Part shown: positions 36,588-44,951 of the stretch, in pieces
Layout of the letters: each line of letters begins with the position of its first letter
Position numbering within the stretch: the stretch's first letter is position 1
Position numbers and translations under genes: made by a program
The notes under the pieces: model-generated
The model's database searches: none
Told to the model about the DNA's origin: nothing
Seen by the model: the letters and a program-made list of their open reading frames with translations, nothing else
NCBI GenBank assembly: GCA_020425085.1
Contig: JAGQRW010000007.1
Span: forward strand, 919,753-983,752
DNA: 64,000 nucleotides
Source of the DNA: Paracoccaceae bacterium
GTDB lineage: Bacteria; Pseudomonadota; Alphaproteobacteria; Rhodobacterales; Rhodobacteraceae
Direction: 5' to 3'

Positions 36588-38657
36588 ATGACAACTGACG
36601 GAACCCTGTTTCTGGTGGTCGGTCCCAGCGGCGTCGGCAAGGATACCTTGCTGGACGGTGCCCGCGACCGGCTGGCCGCCAGCCGCTGGTTTCTGTTCCC
36701 GCGCCGGGTGATCACCAGACCGGCAGAAGCCGGCGGCGAGGATCACATCCCCGCCACCGAGGCCGAGTTCGAACGGCAACTGGCGGCGGGGGAATTCCTG
36801 CATCACTGGCAGGCGCATGGGCTGCGATATGGTCTTTTGGCCTCGATACCCGATGCGCTCGGGCGCGGCGTCAATGTGGTGCTGAACACATCGCGCAACG
36901 AAATCGCCGCCTTGCAGGCCAAGGTGCAAAACGTCGTGCCGATCTTCATTTCCGCCTCACCCGAGGTGGTGGCCAGACGGTTGCGCAGCCGTGGCCGCGA
37001 ATCCGAGGATGAGATCGACAAGCGGCTGGCACGGATCGTGAAAACCTCCAATCCGGCCAACGGCGCGCTGGAGCTTTTCAACGACAGCAGCATCGAGGCA
37101 GGGATCGACGCATTGGTGGAACTGATCGCCGGATCCTGCAAGTTGCTGGCCGAGGTGGTGGCGTTTCCGGCCGATATCGGCGGCAAGCCGATCTGTCTGC
37201 TGCATCGGGAAAATCCGGTTGCCCGCCGCCTGCTGGCAGGCTCCGGCCGCGTCAGGCTGTGCCACGGCGGCAAGGAGGTGGTCGCCGAACTGGGCCGCAG
37301 CGATGAACAGCGACTGGTGGCAACCGATCAATGCGCGCTGTCCGACGCGGCGATGACAGCACTTGATGTCGCCATCGGCGATGTGGTGGCGATCGAACGT
37401 TCGCCCAGCCCGAAAAGCCGCTCGATCCTGCAAAAGAAAATTCGCGCCGAACAGCTTTCGCCCGACGAGATGGAGGCGTTTGTCCATGATCTGGTCAAGG
37501 GGCGGTTCAGCGCCGCCGAAATTGCCGGCTTTCTGGTTGCGGCCTCGACCAACCTGACGCTGGACGAGGTGATCTCGCTTACCCGGGTGCGTGCCGAATT
37601 TGCCCATCGCCACAACTGGGGCCGCGACATCGTGGTGGACAAGCATTCCATGGGCGGCATTCCCGGCAATCGCATCACGCCGATCGTGGTGCCGATCATC
37701 GCGGCCTTTGGCCTGACCATGCCGAAAACCTCGTCGCGTGCCATCACTTCGGCGGCGGGAACGGCCGATATGATGGAGGTGCTGGCGCGGGTCGATCTGG
37801 ATCCGTCCGAAATGCGTTCGGTGGTGGAAAAAACCGGTGCCTGCATCGCCTGGAACGGCCGTTTGACCCATTCGCCGGTCGATGAGGTGATGAACGCCAT
37901 AAACCGTCCGCTGGGGCTGCGTTCCGCGCTGCTTGACGTATCCTCGATCATGTCGAAAAAGCTGGCGGCGGGTTCAAGCCATGTGCTGATCGACATGCCG
38001 CTGGGGCCGGCGGCCAAGACCCGCACCATGGATGAAGCGATGGCGCTGAAGGCCCTTTTCGAAGGGGTCGGCAAGGGTGTCGGTCTTAACACGAGGGTCA
38101 ATATTTCTGACGGTACACGCCCGATCGGTCGCGGTGTCGGCCCGCTGCTGGAGGCCATCGACGTTCTGGCGGTATTGCGAAACGACCGCGATGCACCCGG
38201 CGATCTGCTGGCAAAATCGCTTGATTATTCCGCGATCATTCTGGAATGGACCGGCGCGGTTCCCGAGGGCAGGGGCCGCGCCATCGCCCGGGATCTGATC
38301 GACAGCGGCAAGGCGATGCAGAAACTGACCGAAATCATTGAATGCCAGGGCCGCCGTGAACCGGTGCCGGAAGCGGGGCAGTTCATCCGGGAAATTCCGG
38401 CGCCGATGGCGGGAAAGGTGGAAAAACTGGATATCCAAAACATCGCCAGCATCGCCCGCGCCGCCGGTGCGCCGCGCGACAAGGCGGCGGGTGTGGTCAT
38501 TCTGGCCGAAACCGGTCAGCAGGTTGATGCTAATCAACCCCTGATCCGAATTCATTCCTCCAGCAGGCAGGGTGCCTTTGACGCCGGTGAAACCGCCAGA
38601 CAAAGGCCGCCGGTTGCAATCAGCCAGAATGAAGGCGCGGCAACATCGTCTGAATAA
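36588..38657 (+). CDS. Fusion of ribose-1,5-bisphosphokinase (PhnN) and AMP-phosphorylase-type nucleotide phosphorylase
   Basis: A 689-residue, two-enzyme chain. Residues about 1-186 match PhnN, which phosphorylates ribose 1,5-bisphosphate to PRPP: P-loop GPSGVGKDT at 12-20, then RRVITRPAEAGGEDHI and HHWQAHGLRYG. Residues about 205-295 resemble the N-terminal domain of archaeal AMP phosphorylase. Residues about 298-670 are the phosphorylase core: DKHSMGGIPGNRITPIVVP from 351 and KTSSRAITSAAGTADMMEVL from about 380. These are the AMP-phosphorylase forms of the motifs, not the DKHSTGGVGDK form of thymidine phosphorylase. Phosphorolysis of a nucleoside 5'-monophosphate by this family gives base plus ribose 1,5-bisphosphate, the PhnN substrate, so the fusion joins consecutive steps. 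No phn C-P lyase genes are nearby. Base specificity is unknown. Confidence 0.88.
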   Translation: MTTDGTLFLVVGPSGVGKDTLLDGARDRLAASRWFLFPRRVITRPAEAGGEDHIPATEAEFERQLAAGEFLHHWQAHGLRYGLLASIPDALGRGVNVVLNTSRNEIAALQAKVQNVVPIFISASPEVVARRLRSRGRESEDEIDKRLARIVKTSNPANGALELFNDSSIEAGIDALVELIAGSCKLLAEVVAFPADIGGKPICLLHRENPVARRLLAGSGRVRLCHGGKEVVAELGRSDEQRLVATDQCALSDAAMTALDVAIGDVVAIERSPSPKSRSILQKKIRAEQLSPDEMEAFVHDLVKGRFSAAEIAGFLVAASTNLTLDEVISLTRVRAEFAHRHNWGRDIVVDKHSMGGIPGNRITPIVVPIIAAFGLTMPKTSSRAITSAAGTADMMEVLARVDLDPSEMRSVVEKTGACIAWNGRLTHSPVDEVMNAINRPLGLRSALLDVSSIMSKKLAAGSSHVLIDMPLGPAAKTRTMDEAMALKALFEGVGKGVGLNTRVNISDGTRPIGRGVGPLLEAIDVLAVLRNDRDAPGDLLAKSLDYSAIILEWTGAVPEGRGRAIARDLIDSGKAMQKLTEIIECQGRREPVPEAGQFIREIPAPMAGKVEKLDIQNIASIARAAGAPRDKAAGVVILAETGQQVDANQPLIRIHSSSRQGAFDAGETARQRPPVAISQNEGAATSSE

Positions 38658-38928
38658 CCACCCAGGCGGCGGCCGCAGCTTGATGGGGCCGAACTGGTTG
38701 AGAGACTTGACAATCTTGCCCGCCAACCATTCCCGCCGGACCGTGTGGAATTGTTCAACAGACCCCTTGCACCTTTAACGTGATTGATTAATTATCGCGC
38801 AATTACGAGTTTTACGTTCAGCTATTGAATCGGGCAAGCATAGGCCATAGAACGACCGCCAGATTCGTTGCTTATGCACTCAATAGCTTGCAACCCATAA
38901 CCAGGAATCTATTGCGACCAGGGGAGGG

Positions 38929-40956
38929 TTGGCGATTAATCGTCTTTCGGGAAATTGGATGTTTGTGTTGCAGGCCGTGGCGGTTGTCGCGTTGCTGTTT
39001 CTCATCAATGTGACATTGGTCAGGAATGACACCAGACAAACCGTGCGCGATGCCAGGCAGAACCTGCTGGAACAAGGTGCAGCACTTTCCATCAACATGA
39101 CCACCGGGCTGGCACATCGCGCCATTGTCGGCCAGGCGATTGCCGCAACACTGGAACGATTTCCCGACCTGTCGGAACAGGATTTCGATCATCTTGCGGC
39201 GGAACTGCGCGGCGACATGCAGGATATCCTGAACATTGCCCTGGCACCTGAACTTGTAGTCACGCTGGTCTATCCGCTGGCACCGAACCGAAGTGTGATC
39301 GGTCTTGACTACCATAGCCGCCCGGACTTTCTGGAAAGCGTCAAACAGGCATTGGAAAGCGGTGAAATCGTGGTTGCCGGGCCGGACAAGCTGGTGCAGG
39401 GCGGCACCGGATTGATCATGCGTGTTCCGGTGGAAATCAGGAATGCCAACGGTTTGGATGAGCAGGGCATCGTTTCCGTGGTGATCGACGACAAGGCGTT
39501 CTTTGCCGCCAGTGGACTGAAGGTCGAGTCCGAAGGCATCCAGATGGCAATTCGCCGCGACACGGATACGGCGGGTAGTCCGCAAATGATCTTTGGCGAA
39601 CCTTCGGTGTTTGCTGCAAGCCCGGTAATCTCCACCATTGTTGTCGGCAACGAAATCTGGCAACTGGCCTTATGCCCAACCGCTGGCTGGCCTGCCATCG
39701 GCGACAGGGCCAACCGCATCCGGGCGGTAACGGTTGTCGCCATGCTGGTCGCGGTGTCGCTGCTGCTGCTGGTCAACCGCCTTCGGCGGCGAAGCGAAAC
39801 GGCGCGGCGGCAACTTGTGGATGCGATTGACGCGCTTGACGATGGTTTCGCGCTGTTTGACAGCGACGACCGGCTGGTGATCTGCAACGAAAAATACCGC
39901 AAGTTATATGGCGATGGTGCCGATCTGCTTGTCCCTGGCCGTCTTTACCGCGAAATCGGCGAGGCGGGCCTGGCGCACGGCCTGTTCCCCGAGGCGATCG
40001 GGCGTGAACGGGAATGGCTGGAAAATCACATGCGTTTTCACCTTAACCCGAAAAAGACCATTATCCAGAAATTGCAGGACGGCACCTGGATGAGGATCGT
40101 TGAACGCCGCACCTCGGATGGTGGCACCGTGGGTTTCAGGGTTGACATCACCGAACTGAAACGCGCCCGCGAAACCGCCGAGGCCGCCAACCGGGCGATG
40201 ACCGAGTTCCTGAACAATATCAATCATGAAATCCGCACACCGCTAAGCGCCATCGTCGGGTTCATCCGGTTTCTGGCCAGGCCGGAAACGCTGAAATCAC
40301 ACCAGGCGCTGAAAAACCTGATCGCCGATCCGTCCAGCGACAAGGCGCAACTGTCTGCCGCGATCGACAGCTATGTGGCTGAGACCAAAACCTTTGCCAG
40401 CCGGGTGGAAACCTCGGCCACGCATCTGGCGGAACTGGTGCATGATACGCTTGACATGGCCAAGATTCAGAATGGCGTGCTGGACATCAACCCCCAGTCG
40501 GTGGATCTGACGGCCACAATCGCCGATTGCGTCCAGCAGTTTGCCCATGAGGCTGACAAGAAGGGGGTCAGGATCAACCATTTCACCCAACCGGTCACCA
40601 TCTGGGCCGATCCGCTGCGATTGCGCCAGATCCTGATCAACGTCATCGGCAATGCGGTAAAATTCACCGATGCCGGAAGCGTTGGCATATCCTGCAAGCA
40701 GGATGCCAGATATACCTCGATCATCATTGCCGATACCGGTTGCGGTATTGCCGCCAAGCACCTGCCGCATATCTTTCAGAAGTTCTGGCAGGTTGACGGC
40801 TCGGTAACGCGGGCGCATGGCGGCACCGGCCTTGGGCTTGCCATCAGCCGCGAACTGATGGAACTGCACGGCGGAAAAATCGACGTCATCAGCGACCCTG
40901 GTGCTGGCAGCACCTTTACCCTGCGCTTTCCGCGCGTTGCATCGGAAGGCGGATAA
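38929..40956 (+). CDS. CHASE-PAS sensor histidine kinase
   Basis: A 675-residue membrane kinase. A first helix (about 11-27) and a second (about 263-281) frame a periplasmic CHASE domain, recognised by VYPLAPNRSVIGLDYHSRP and GPDKLVQGGTGLIMRVPV. A PAS_7-type domain (IDALDDGFALFDSDDRLVIC onward, 300-415) precedes the HisKA box with phospho-accepting His near residue 433 (NINHEIRTPLSAIV). The ATPase domain shows NVIGNAVKFT, DTGCGIA and GGTGLGLAIS. The TTG start at 38929 lies only about one base after GGAGG; an ATT at 38935 or the ATG at 38959 is also possible. No receiver is attached. CHASE ligands elsewhere are small molecules. Confidence 0.9.
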   Translation: MAINRLSGNWMFVLQAVAVVALLFLINVTLVRNDTRQTVRDARQNLLEQGAALSINMTTGLAHRAIVGQAIAATLERFPDLSEQDFDHLAAELRGDMQDILNIALAPELVVTLVYPLAPNRSVIGLDYHSRPDFLESVKQALESGEIVVAGPDKLVQGGTGLIMRVPVEIRNANGLDEQGIVSVVIDDKAFFAASGLKVESEGIQMAIRRDTDTAGSPQMIFGEPSVFAASPVISTIVVGNEIWQLALCPTAGWPAIGDRANRIRAVTVVAMLVAVSLLLLVNRLRRRSETARRQLVDAIDALDDGFALFDSDDRLVICNEKYRKLYGDGADLLVPGRLYREIGEAGLAHGLFPEAIGREREWLENHMRFHLNPKKTIIQKLQDGTWMRIVERRTSDGGTVGFRVDITELKRARETAEAANRAMTEFLNNINHEIRTPLSAIVGFIRFLARPETLKSHQALKNLIADPSSDKAQLSAAIDSYVAETKTFASRVETSATHLAELVHDTLDMAKIQNGVLDINPQSVDLTATIADCVQQFAHEADKKGVRINHFTQPVTIWADPLRLRQILINVIGNAVKFTDAGSVGISCKQDARYTSIIIADTGCGIAAKHLPHIFQKFWQVDGSVTRAHGGTGLGLAISRELMELHGGKIDVISDPGAGSTFTLRFPRVASEGG

Positions 40957-41142
40957 TTCGGCAAGGCACAAGCCAGGCACGAGGGTGATTCCTGCTGGAC
41001 CACCAGAGATTGAAAATCATGCCCCGTTGGCCCAATGGTCATAAAAATACCATATTTTCTCCCAATAGCCGACCCCGACCACGAATTAGAAACAGTCGCT
41101 ATGTAAGTTAACAGATTGTCGTATGTATTGGGGTGCAGGGTT

Positions 41143-42843
41143 ATGGGCAGGAAGATTTCGGCGCAGTCGCTTTATCAAATGGTCATCTGGGCCACGATTA
41201 TTCTGGGGATGGTTCTTTCGATTGGAACCATCCTGCATCAACCGATGGGCCTCAAGGGATTGCGCACCATCACACCGGCGTTTTCGCTTGATCAGATCAT
41301 CGTCTACGGCCTTCTGATATCGGTGCTGGTTCTGGCGCTCAACCGGCGAAACCAGATCATGAAACTCCAGTCCAGGTTGCTGGAACAACAGGCCAGGGAA
41401 TACGGGTTGCAGGAACGCGCCATGAACGCCCATGCCATCGTCAGCATCACCGATCCCAACGGCAAAATCATCTCGGTCAACGACAATTTTGTTACGGCAA
41501 TGGGCTATGATCGCGCCGATCTGATCGATCAGTCGATCAACATGATCTATTGGAACGGCCCGGACGATGCGATTTTCAATGCTGCACACGCCCGTTCAAA
41601 AAGCGGCGCGGTTTGGAGCGGTGAAAACATCCTGCGCCGGTCTGACAACGCCAAACTGATCATGCAATGCACCATTGTGCCTTTGCACGACAAACAGGGC
41701 CGGCATGTCAAGAACATGACCATCCGCACCGACATCACCGAGTCGCGCAAGGCCGAGGCAGACCGTTCGCTGAAGGTGCTTTTGGACAATCTGCATGATG
41801 AGGTCTACATCTATGATGCCGACAGTCTTGACATGCGATACGCCAATTTCAGCGCCATGGCCCGTTGCGAATGGACACGCGAAAGCCTGCCAGCCAAGAA
41901 CATTGCCGATTCAGACCCGAGTTTCAACCTCAAGGTGTTTCGTGCCCATGTCGCACCGCTGTTCAGCGGTCATGCGGAAACCGTTACCTTTGACGTTGCC
42001 CAGAAAAAGGGCCAGGTCGAAATCAAGACCCGGCTTTATACCGATGAAAAGGGCGAACGGATGTTCGTTTCCGTCCTGCGCGACACCACAGAACGCAAGA
42101 AGCTGGAGCGCGCCAAGCTTGAGACGGTTTCGGTGGTCAGCCATGAATTGCGAACACCGCTTACCTCGATCAAGGGGGCGCTGCGGTTGCTGAAATCCGG
42201 CAAGGTCGGCCCGATCAGCGATGCGGCGAAAACCATGCTGGACATAGCTGATCGCAACAGCGAACGCCTGCTTTTGGTGGTCAATGACATCCTTGACCTT
42301 GAAAAGATCAAGGCCGGCAAGATGAAATTCGATCTGGCACCGGCCGATCTGGTCAACTTCCTGCGCGATGCCGTGGCGATGAACAAGGGATACGGCGATG
42401 AACAGAACGTCAGTTTCGCCTTTGAAACACCTCTGGCCAAGGCAACCGCCAATATCGAAAGCAATCGCATGATGCAGGTCTTGTCAAACCTGATGTCGAA
42501 CGCGGCCAAATTTTCACCCGATGGCGGTGTGGTGCGGATCAGCCTTGAACATAAGGGCAAATCCTGGCGGATCGGCGTGACCGATAACGGCCCCGGCATC
42601 CCGGACGAGGCGCGCGGCACCATATTTGAAAGTTTTACCCAGCTTGACAACGTTGACGGGATCAAACGCAGCGGCACCGGGCTTGGCCTGACCATCTCGA
42701 ACAAGATCATTCGTGCGCATGGCGGCAGGATTGATTACCAGAGCGAAATTGGCAAAGGCACGACATTCTTTGTCGATCTGCCCGCCCCGGCCGAGGATGA
42801 CCAGTCGGGATCGTCCTGTCCCCAGGGAATTGCGGCGGAATAA
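41143..42843 (+). CDS. PAS-PAS sensor histidine kinase
   Basis: A 566-residue membrane kinase with two N-terminal helices (about 10-28 and 52-70) and little between them, a short coiled linker, a PAS domain (AHAIVSITDPNGKIISVND, 95-205 with its PAC end NMTIRTDITE), a second PAS-like domain (210-320), then HisKA with His near residue 334 (VVSHELRTPLTSIKGAL). The ATPase domain shows NLMSNAAKFSPD, DNGPGIPDE and GTGLGLTISNKI. A TTG at 41116 is in frame, but the ATG at 41143 is preferred. It probably senses a cytoplasmic signal such as redox state or a ligand through PAS. It lies between the CHASE kinase and the lone receiver. Confidence 0.9.
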   Translation: MGRKISAQSLYQMVIWATIILGMVLSIGTILHQPMGLKGLRTITPAFSLDQIIVYGLLISVLVLALNRRNQIMKLQSRLLEQQAREYGLQERAMNAHAIVSITDPNGKIISVNDNFVTAMGYDRADLIDQSINMIYWNGPDDAIFNAAHARSKSGAVWSGENILRRSDNAKLIMQCTIVPLHDKQGRHVKNMTIRTDITESRKAEADRSLKVLLDNLHDEVYIYDADSLDMRYANFSAMARCEWTRESLPAKNIADSDPSFNLKVFRAHVAPLFSGHAETVTFDVAQKKGQVEIKTRLYTDEKGERMFVSVLRDTTERKKLERAKLETVSVVSHELRTPLTSIKGALRLLKSGKVGPISDAAKTMLDIADRNSERLLLVVNDILDLEKIKAGKMKFDLAPADLVNFLRDAVAMNKGYGDEQNVSFAFETPLAKATANIESNRMMQVLSNLMSNAAKFSPDGGVVRISLEHKGKSWRIGVTDNGPGIPDEARGTIFESFTQLDNVDGIKRSGTGLGLTISNKIIRAHGGRIDYQSEIGKGTTFFVDLPAPAEDDQSGSSCPQGIAAE

Positions 42844-42940
42844 AAGCCCCGCCATTGCCATTTTGTTTCCCTACAATCGCTGTGTTTGATCGGTATTGTT
42901 TATTCAGAAATCTATATTCTGGGTATTTGGAGCAACGAAA

Positions 42941-43321
42941 ATGGCTGAACTTCGCAAGGTACTGCATGTGGACGACGATGAAGATATCAGAGTGATCGCC
43001 AAGATGTCGCTGGAGGTGGTCGGCGATCTTGCAGTGCATCAATGCAGTTCCGGCATGCAGGCAATAAACGAGGCGGATGCAGCCAAGCCCGATCTGTTCT
43101 TGCTGGATTACATGATGCCGGGCATGAACGGCGAAGAAACCCTGCGCGGTCTGCGCCAGATTCCCGGCCTTGAAAACGTGCCGGTGATATTCATGACCGC
43201 CCGCGTCCAGCCGGACGTGTCAGAGGCACTGAAACGCGACGGCGCGATCGAGGTCATTGCCAAACCGTTTGATCCCATGGAACTCTGCGACCAACTGCGC
43301 CAGGCATGGGCGCGTCTGTAA
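42941..43321 (+). CDS. Single-domain response regulator (CheY-like receiver)
   Basis: A 126-residue receiver with the acidic pair in HVDDDEDIR, phospho-acceptor D56 in LFLLDYMMPGMNG, the conserved threonine in FMTARV and lysine in AKPFDPMEL. There is no output domain, so it acts by protein contact or as a phosphate shuttle in a relay; the Hpt protein encoded 1.1 kb downstream would fit as its partner. The frame is open upstream to 42896, but the ATG at 42941 starts the receiver properly. It lies 97 bases after the second kinase. Confidence 0.92.
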   Translation: MAELRKVLHVDDDEDIRVIAKMSLEVVGDLAVHQCSSGMQAINEADAAKPDLFLLDYMMPGMNGEETLRGLRQIPGLENVPVIFMTARVQPDVSEALKRDGAIEVIAKPFDPMELCDQLRQAWARL

Positions 43322-43465
43322 CACAGTTACGCTGGTTCGTTCCAAAAACAGAAACAATACCTTTCCGGCGTCAAACTGATGCCACAATTTGCAGCAAGAT
43401 CAGAACCGTGGGTGCGACAGTTAAAGTCAGCTTCCGCCCGTCCGAACAGAAGTCAGGAGCAGACC

Positions 43466-44413
43466 ATGAGAATTCTTGCAGTTGATGACGACGACATCGC
43501 ACTGGATCTGCTTGGCAATGCTCTGCGCGGTGCTGGTTATACCGATCTTGAAACCGCCACATCGGGCGCCGAGGCGATGGATATCATCTGCAAGACCGAC
43601 CGCCCGTTCGATGTCTTTCTTCTGGATATCCGCATGCCGGGCATGGACGGAATCGAACTCTGTGAACGCATCCGCAACATGGACCGCTATCGCCGCTCGC
43701 CGGTGGTGATGATCACCGCCATGTCCGAGCGGCATTTCATCGACGGCGCCTTTGCCGCCGGTGCCATCGACTATATCAGCAAACCGTTTGATCCGGTCGA
43801 ACTCGGGGTCCGGATCAGGATTGCCGCCAGGCTGGTGGATCAAGCGCGCGAGGTTGCCAAAGGTCAGTCCGAAGTGGATTTCCTGAAATCCCGCAGCGGA
43901 CTTGGCAATTCCTTTGCTGCCGGCGATGCCATTGAAATTCATGACATTCCGCGGGTGATAAGTCAGACAGCGATGGAAAACTACCTGCTGCGCCTGAACC
44001 TGCGTATGGCCTACCAGACGAAATCCGTCGCCTTTTCCATCGCCGGGTTCGAGGCCCTGCATGCCCGCACCAAGGCCAGCGATGTCTATGACCTGCTGAC
44101 CGATGTTGCCGCGTCGATCATCTATGGTCTGAAGCATACCCAGCATCTTGTCACCTATTGCGGCAATGGCGGGTTCGTGGCGGTGGTGCATGGGCGAAAT
44201 TCTGTGGTTGACGACGATACCATCCTGACCATTCAGGCGGTGCTTGACGAGCTTGAGCCGACCCTCAGCAATGGCCGTCCTTGCCCGCTTACCCTCGGCA
44301 TGGGCAAGGTCTATGTGCCGGGGCTTCTGGCGGCATCCGAGCGGCTCAACCTTCTGATCAAACCGCAAGACAAGGCGCATACGACATTGACCGACCTTCG
44401 TCGCGCCGCTTGA
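43466..44413 (+). CDS. Response regulator with degenerate GGDEF-like output domain
   Basis: A 315-residue protein. Residues 1-125 are a complete receiver (AVDDDDIALD, D54 in FLLDIRMPGMDG, threonine in VMITAMS, lysine in SKPFDPVEL). After a linker, residues about 190-310 fold-match a GGDEF domain: FSIAGFEALHARTKASDVYD, then YCGNGGFVAVV where an active cyclase has R-x-GGDEF, then a closing strand-helix with PLTLGMG and AASERLNLLI. The catalytic acidic residues are missing, so it should not make cyclic di-GMP; a binding or scaffold role is possible. SD AGGAG sits 6 bases before the ATG at 43466. It is followed after 17 bases by an Hpt gene. Confidence 0.8.
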   Translation: MRILAVDDDDIALDLLGNALRGAGYTDLETATSGAEAMDIICKTDRPFDVFLLDIRMPGMDGIELCERIRNMDRYRRSPVVMITAMSERHFIDGAFAAGAIDYISKPFDPVELGVRIRIAARLVDQAREVAKGQSEVDFLKSRSGLGNSFAAGDAIEIHDIPRVISQTAMENYLLRLNLRMAYQTKSVAFSIAGFEALHARTKASDVYDLLTDVAASIIYGLKHTQHLVTYCGNGGFVAVVHGRNSVVDDDTILTIQAVLDELEPTLSNGRPCPLTLGMGKVYVPGLLAASERLNLLIKPQDKAHTTLTDLRRAA

Positions 44414-44430
44414 GGTAACCCGAGGCAGCC

Positions 44431-44808
44431 ATGCAAACCGCATCCTCATCCGCAGCCGAGAATTCGATCCAGCAGAGTTTTGCCCGAATTCGCCTGCGTT
44501 TCATGGCGCGCCTGCAATCGCGGATTGATGATCTTGACGATCTGATGATCGCGCTTGAAATGGCCCCCGGTAATCCCGCCCCGCTGGGGGCCGCCCGGGA
44601 AATCGTCCACACCATCGTTGGCGTTGCGGCGACGCTTGGCTTTCCAAGGCTTGGCGATCTGGCCACCGAGGCCGAGCGCAGCCTGGTTTTCGCCAATGAA
44701 AATCCCCCCGATCCCGGCAAGCTGGCAAACGCCATGGCGGCGGTGGAAAGTCTGGTGGTGGAAATGGACGAAATCTATCGCGTCGGGATCACCCGCGATC
44801 AGGTCTGA
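44431..44808 (+). CDS. Hpt (histidine phosphotransfer) domain protein
   Basis: A 125-residue helical protein with the Hpt pattern: phospho-accepting H60 in REIVHTIVGVAATLGFPRLG, followed by DLATEAERSL. Helical segments flank it on both sides as in a four-helix bundle. Hpt proteins relay phosphate between a receiver and another receiver. Its position 17 bases after the degenerate-GGDEF regulator and near two kinases and a lone receiver suggests a multi-step phosphorelay. The usual HxxKG form is altered to HTIVG, with the histidine kept. Confidence 0.85.
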   Translation: MQTASSSAAENSIQQSFARIRLRFMARLQSRIDDLDDLMIALEMAPGNPAPLGAAREIVHTIVGVAATLGFPRLGDLATEAERSLVFANENPPDPGKLANAMAAVESLVVEMDEIYRVGITRDQV

Positions 44809-44905
44809 CCGTTATTGGAAAGAAATTTGGCAATGCCGTTCGGCGGTAAACCGGGCAGGGGCCGATGCCCCGCCGCCGGATCCCTCATCAGCGATCTAGT
44901 AGTGC

Positions 44906-44939
44906 CAGCCGGCCATTGCTTCAACTTGCGGCCTGGCTG
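44906..44939. terminator. Possible hairpin between the Hpt gene and the convergent ligase gene
   Basis: CAGCCGGCC (44906-44914) can pair with GGCCTGGCTG (44930-44939), nine pairs with one bulged T and a 15-base loop, in the 143-base convergent gap. There is no U-run on either strand, so terminator function is uncertain. Confidence 0.3.
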
Positions 44940-44951
44940 ATCCGGAGTGGG

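Noticed and set aside
35300..36715. A 471-codon open frame on the minus strand across the permease end and NadC-like gene
   Set aside because: It overlaps two genes with clear family motifs and is a composition artefact.
36588..38657. Calling the fusion a thymidine phosphorylase (DeoA) or part of a phosphonate cluster
   Set aside because: The motifs are the AMP-phosphorylase version (DKHSMGGIPGNR), and no phn C-P lyase genes accompany the PhnN domain.
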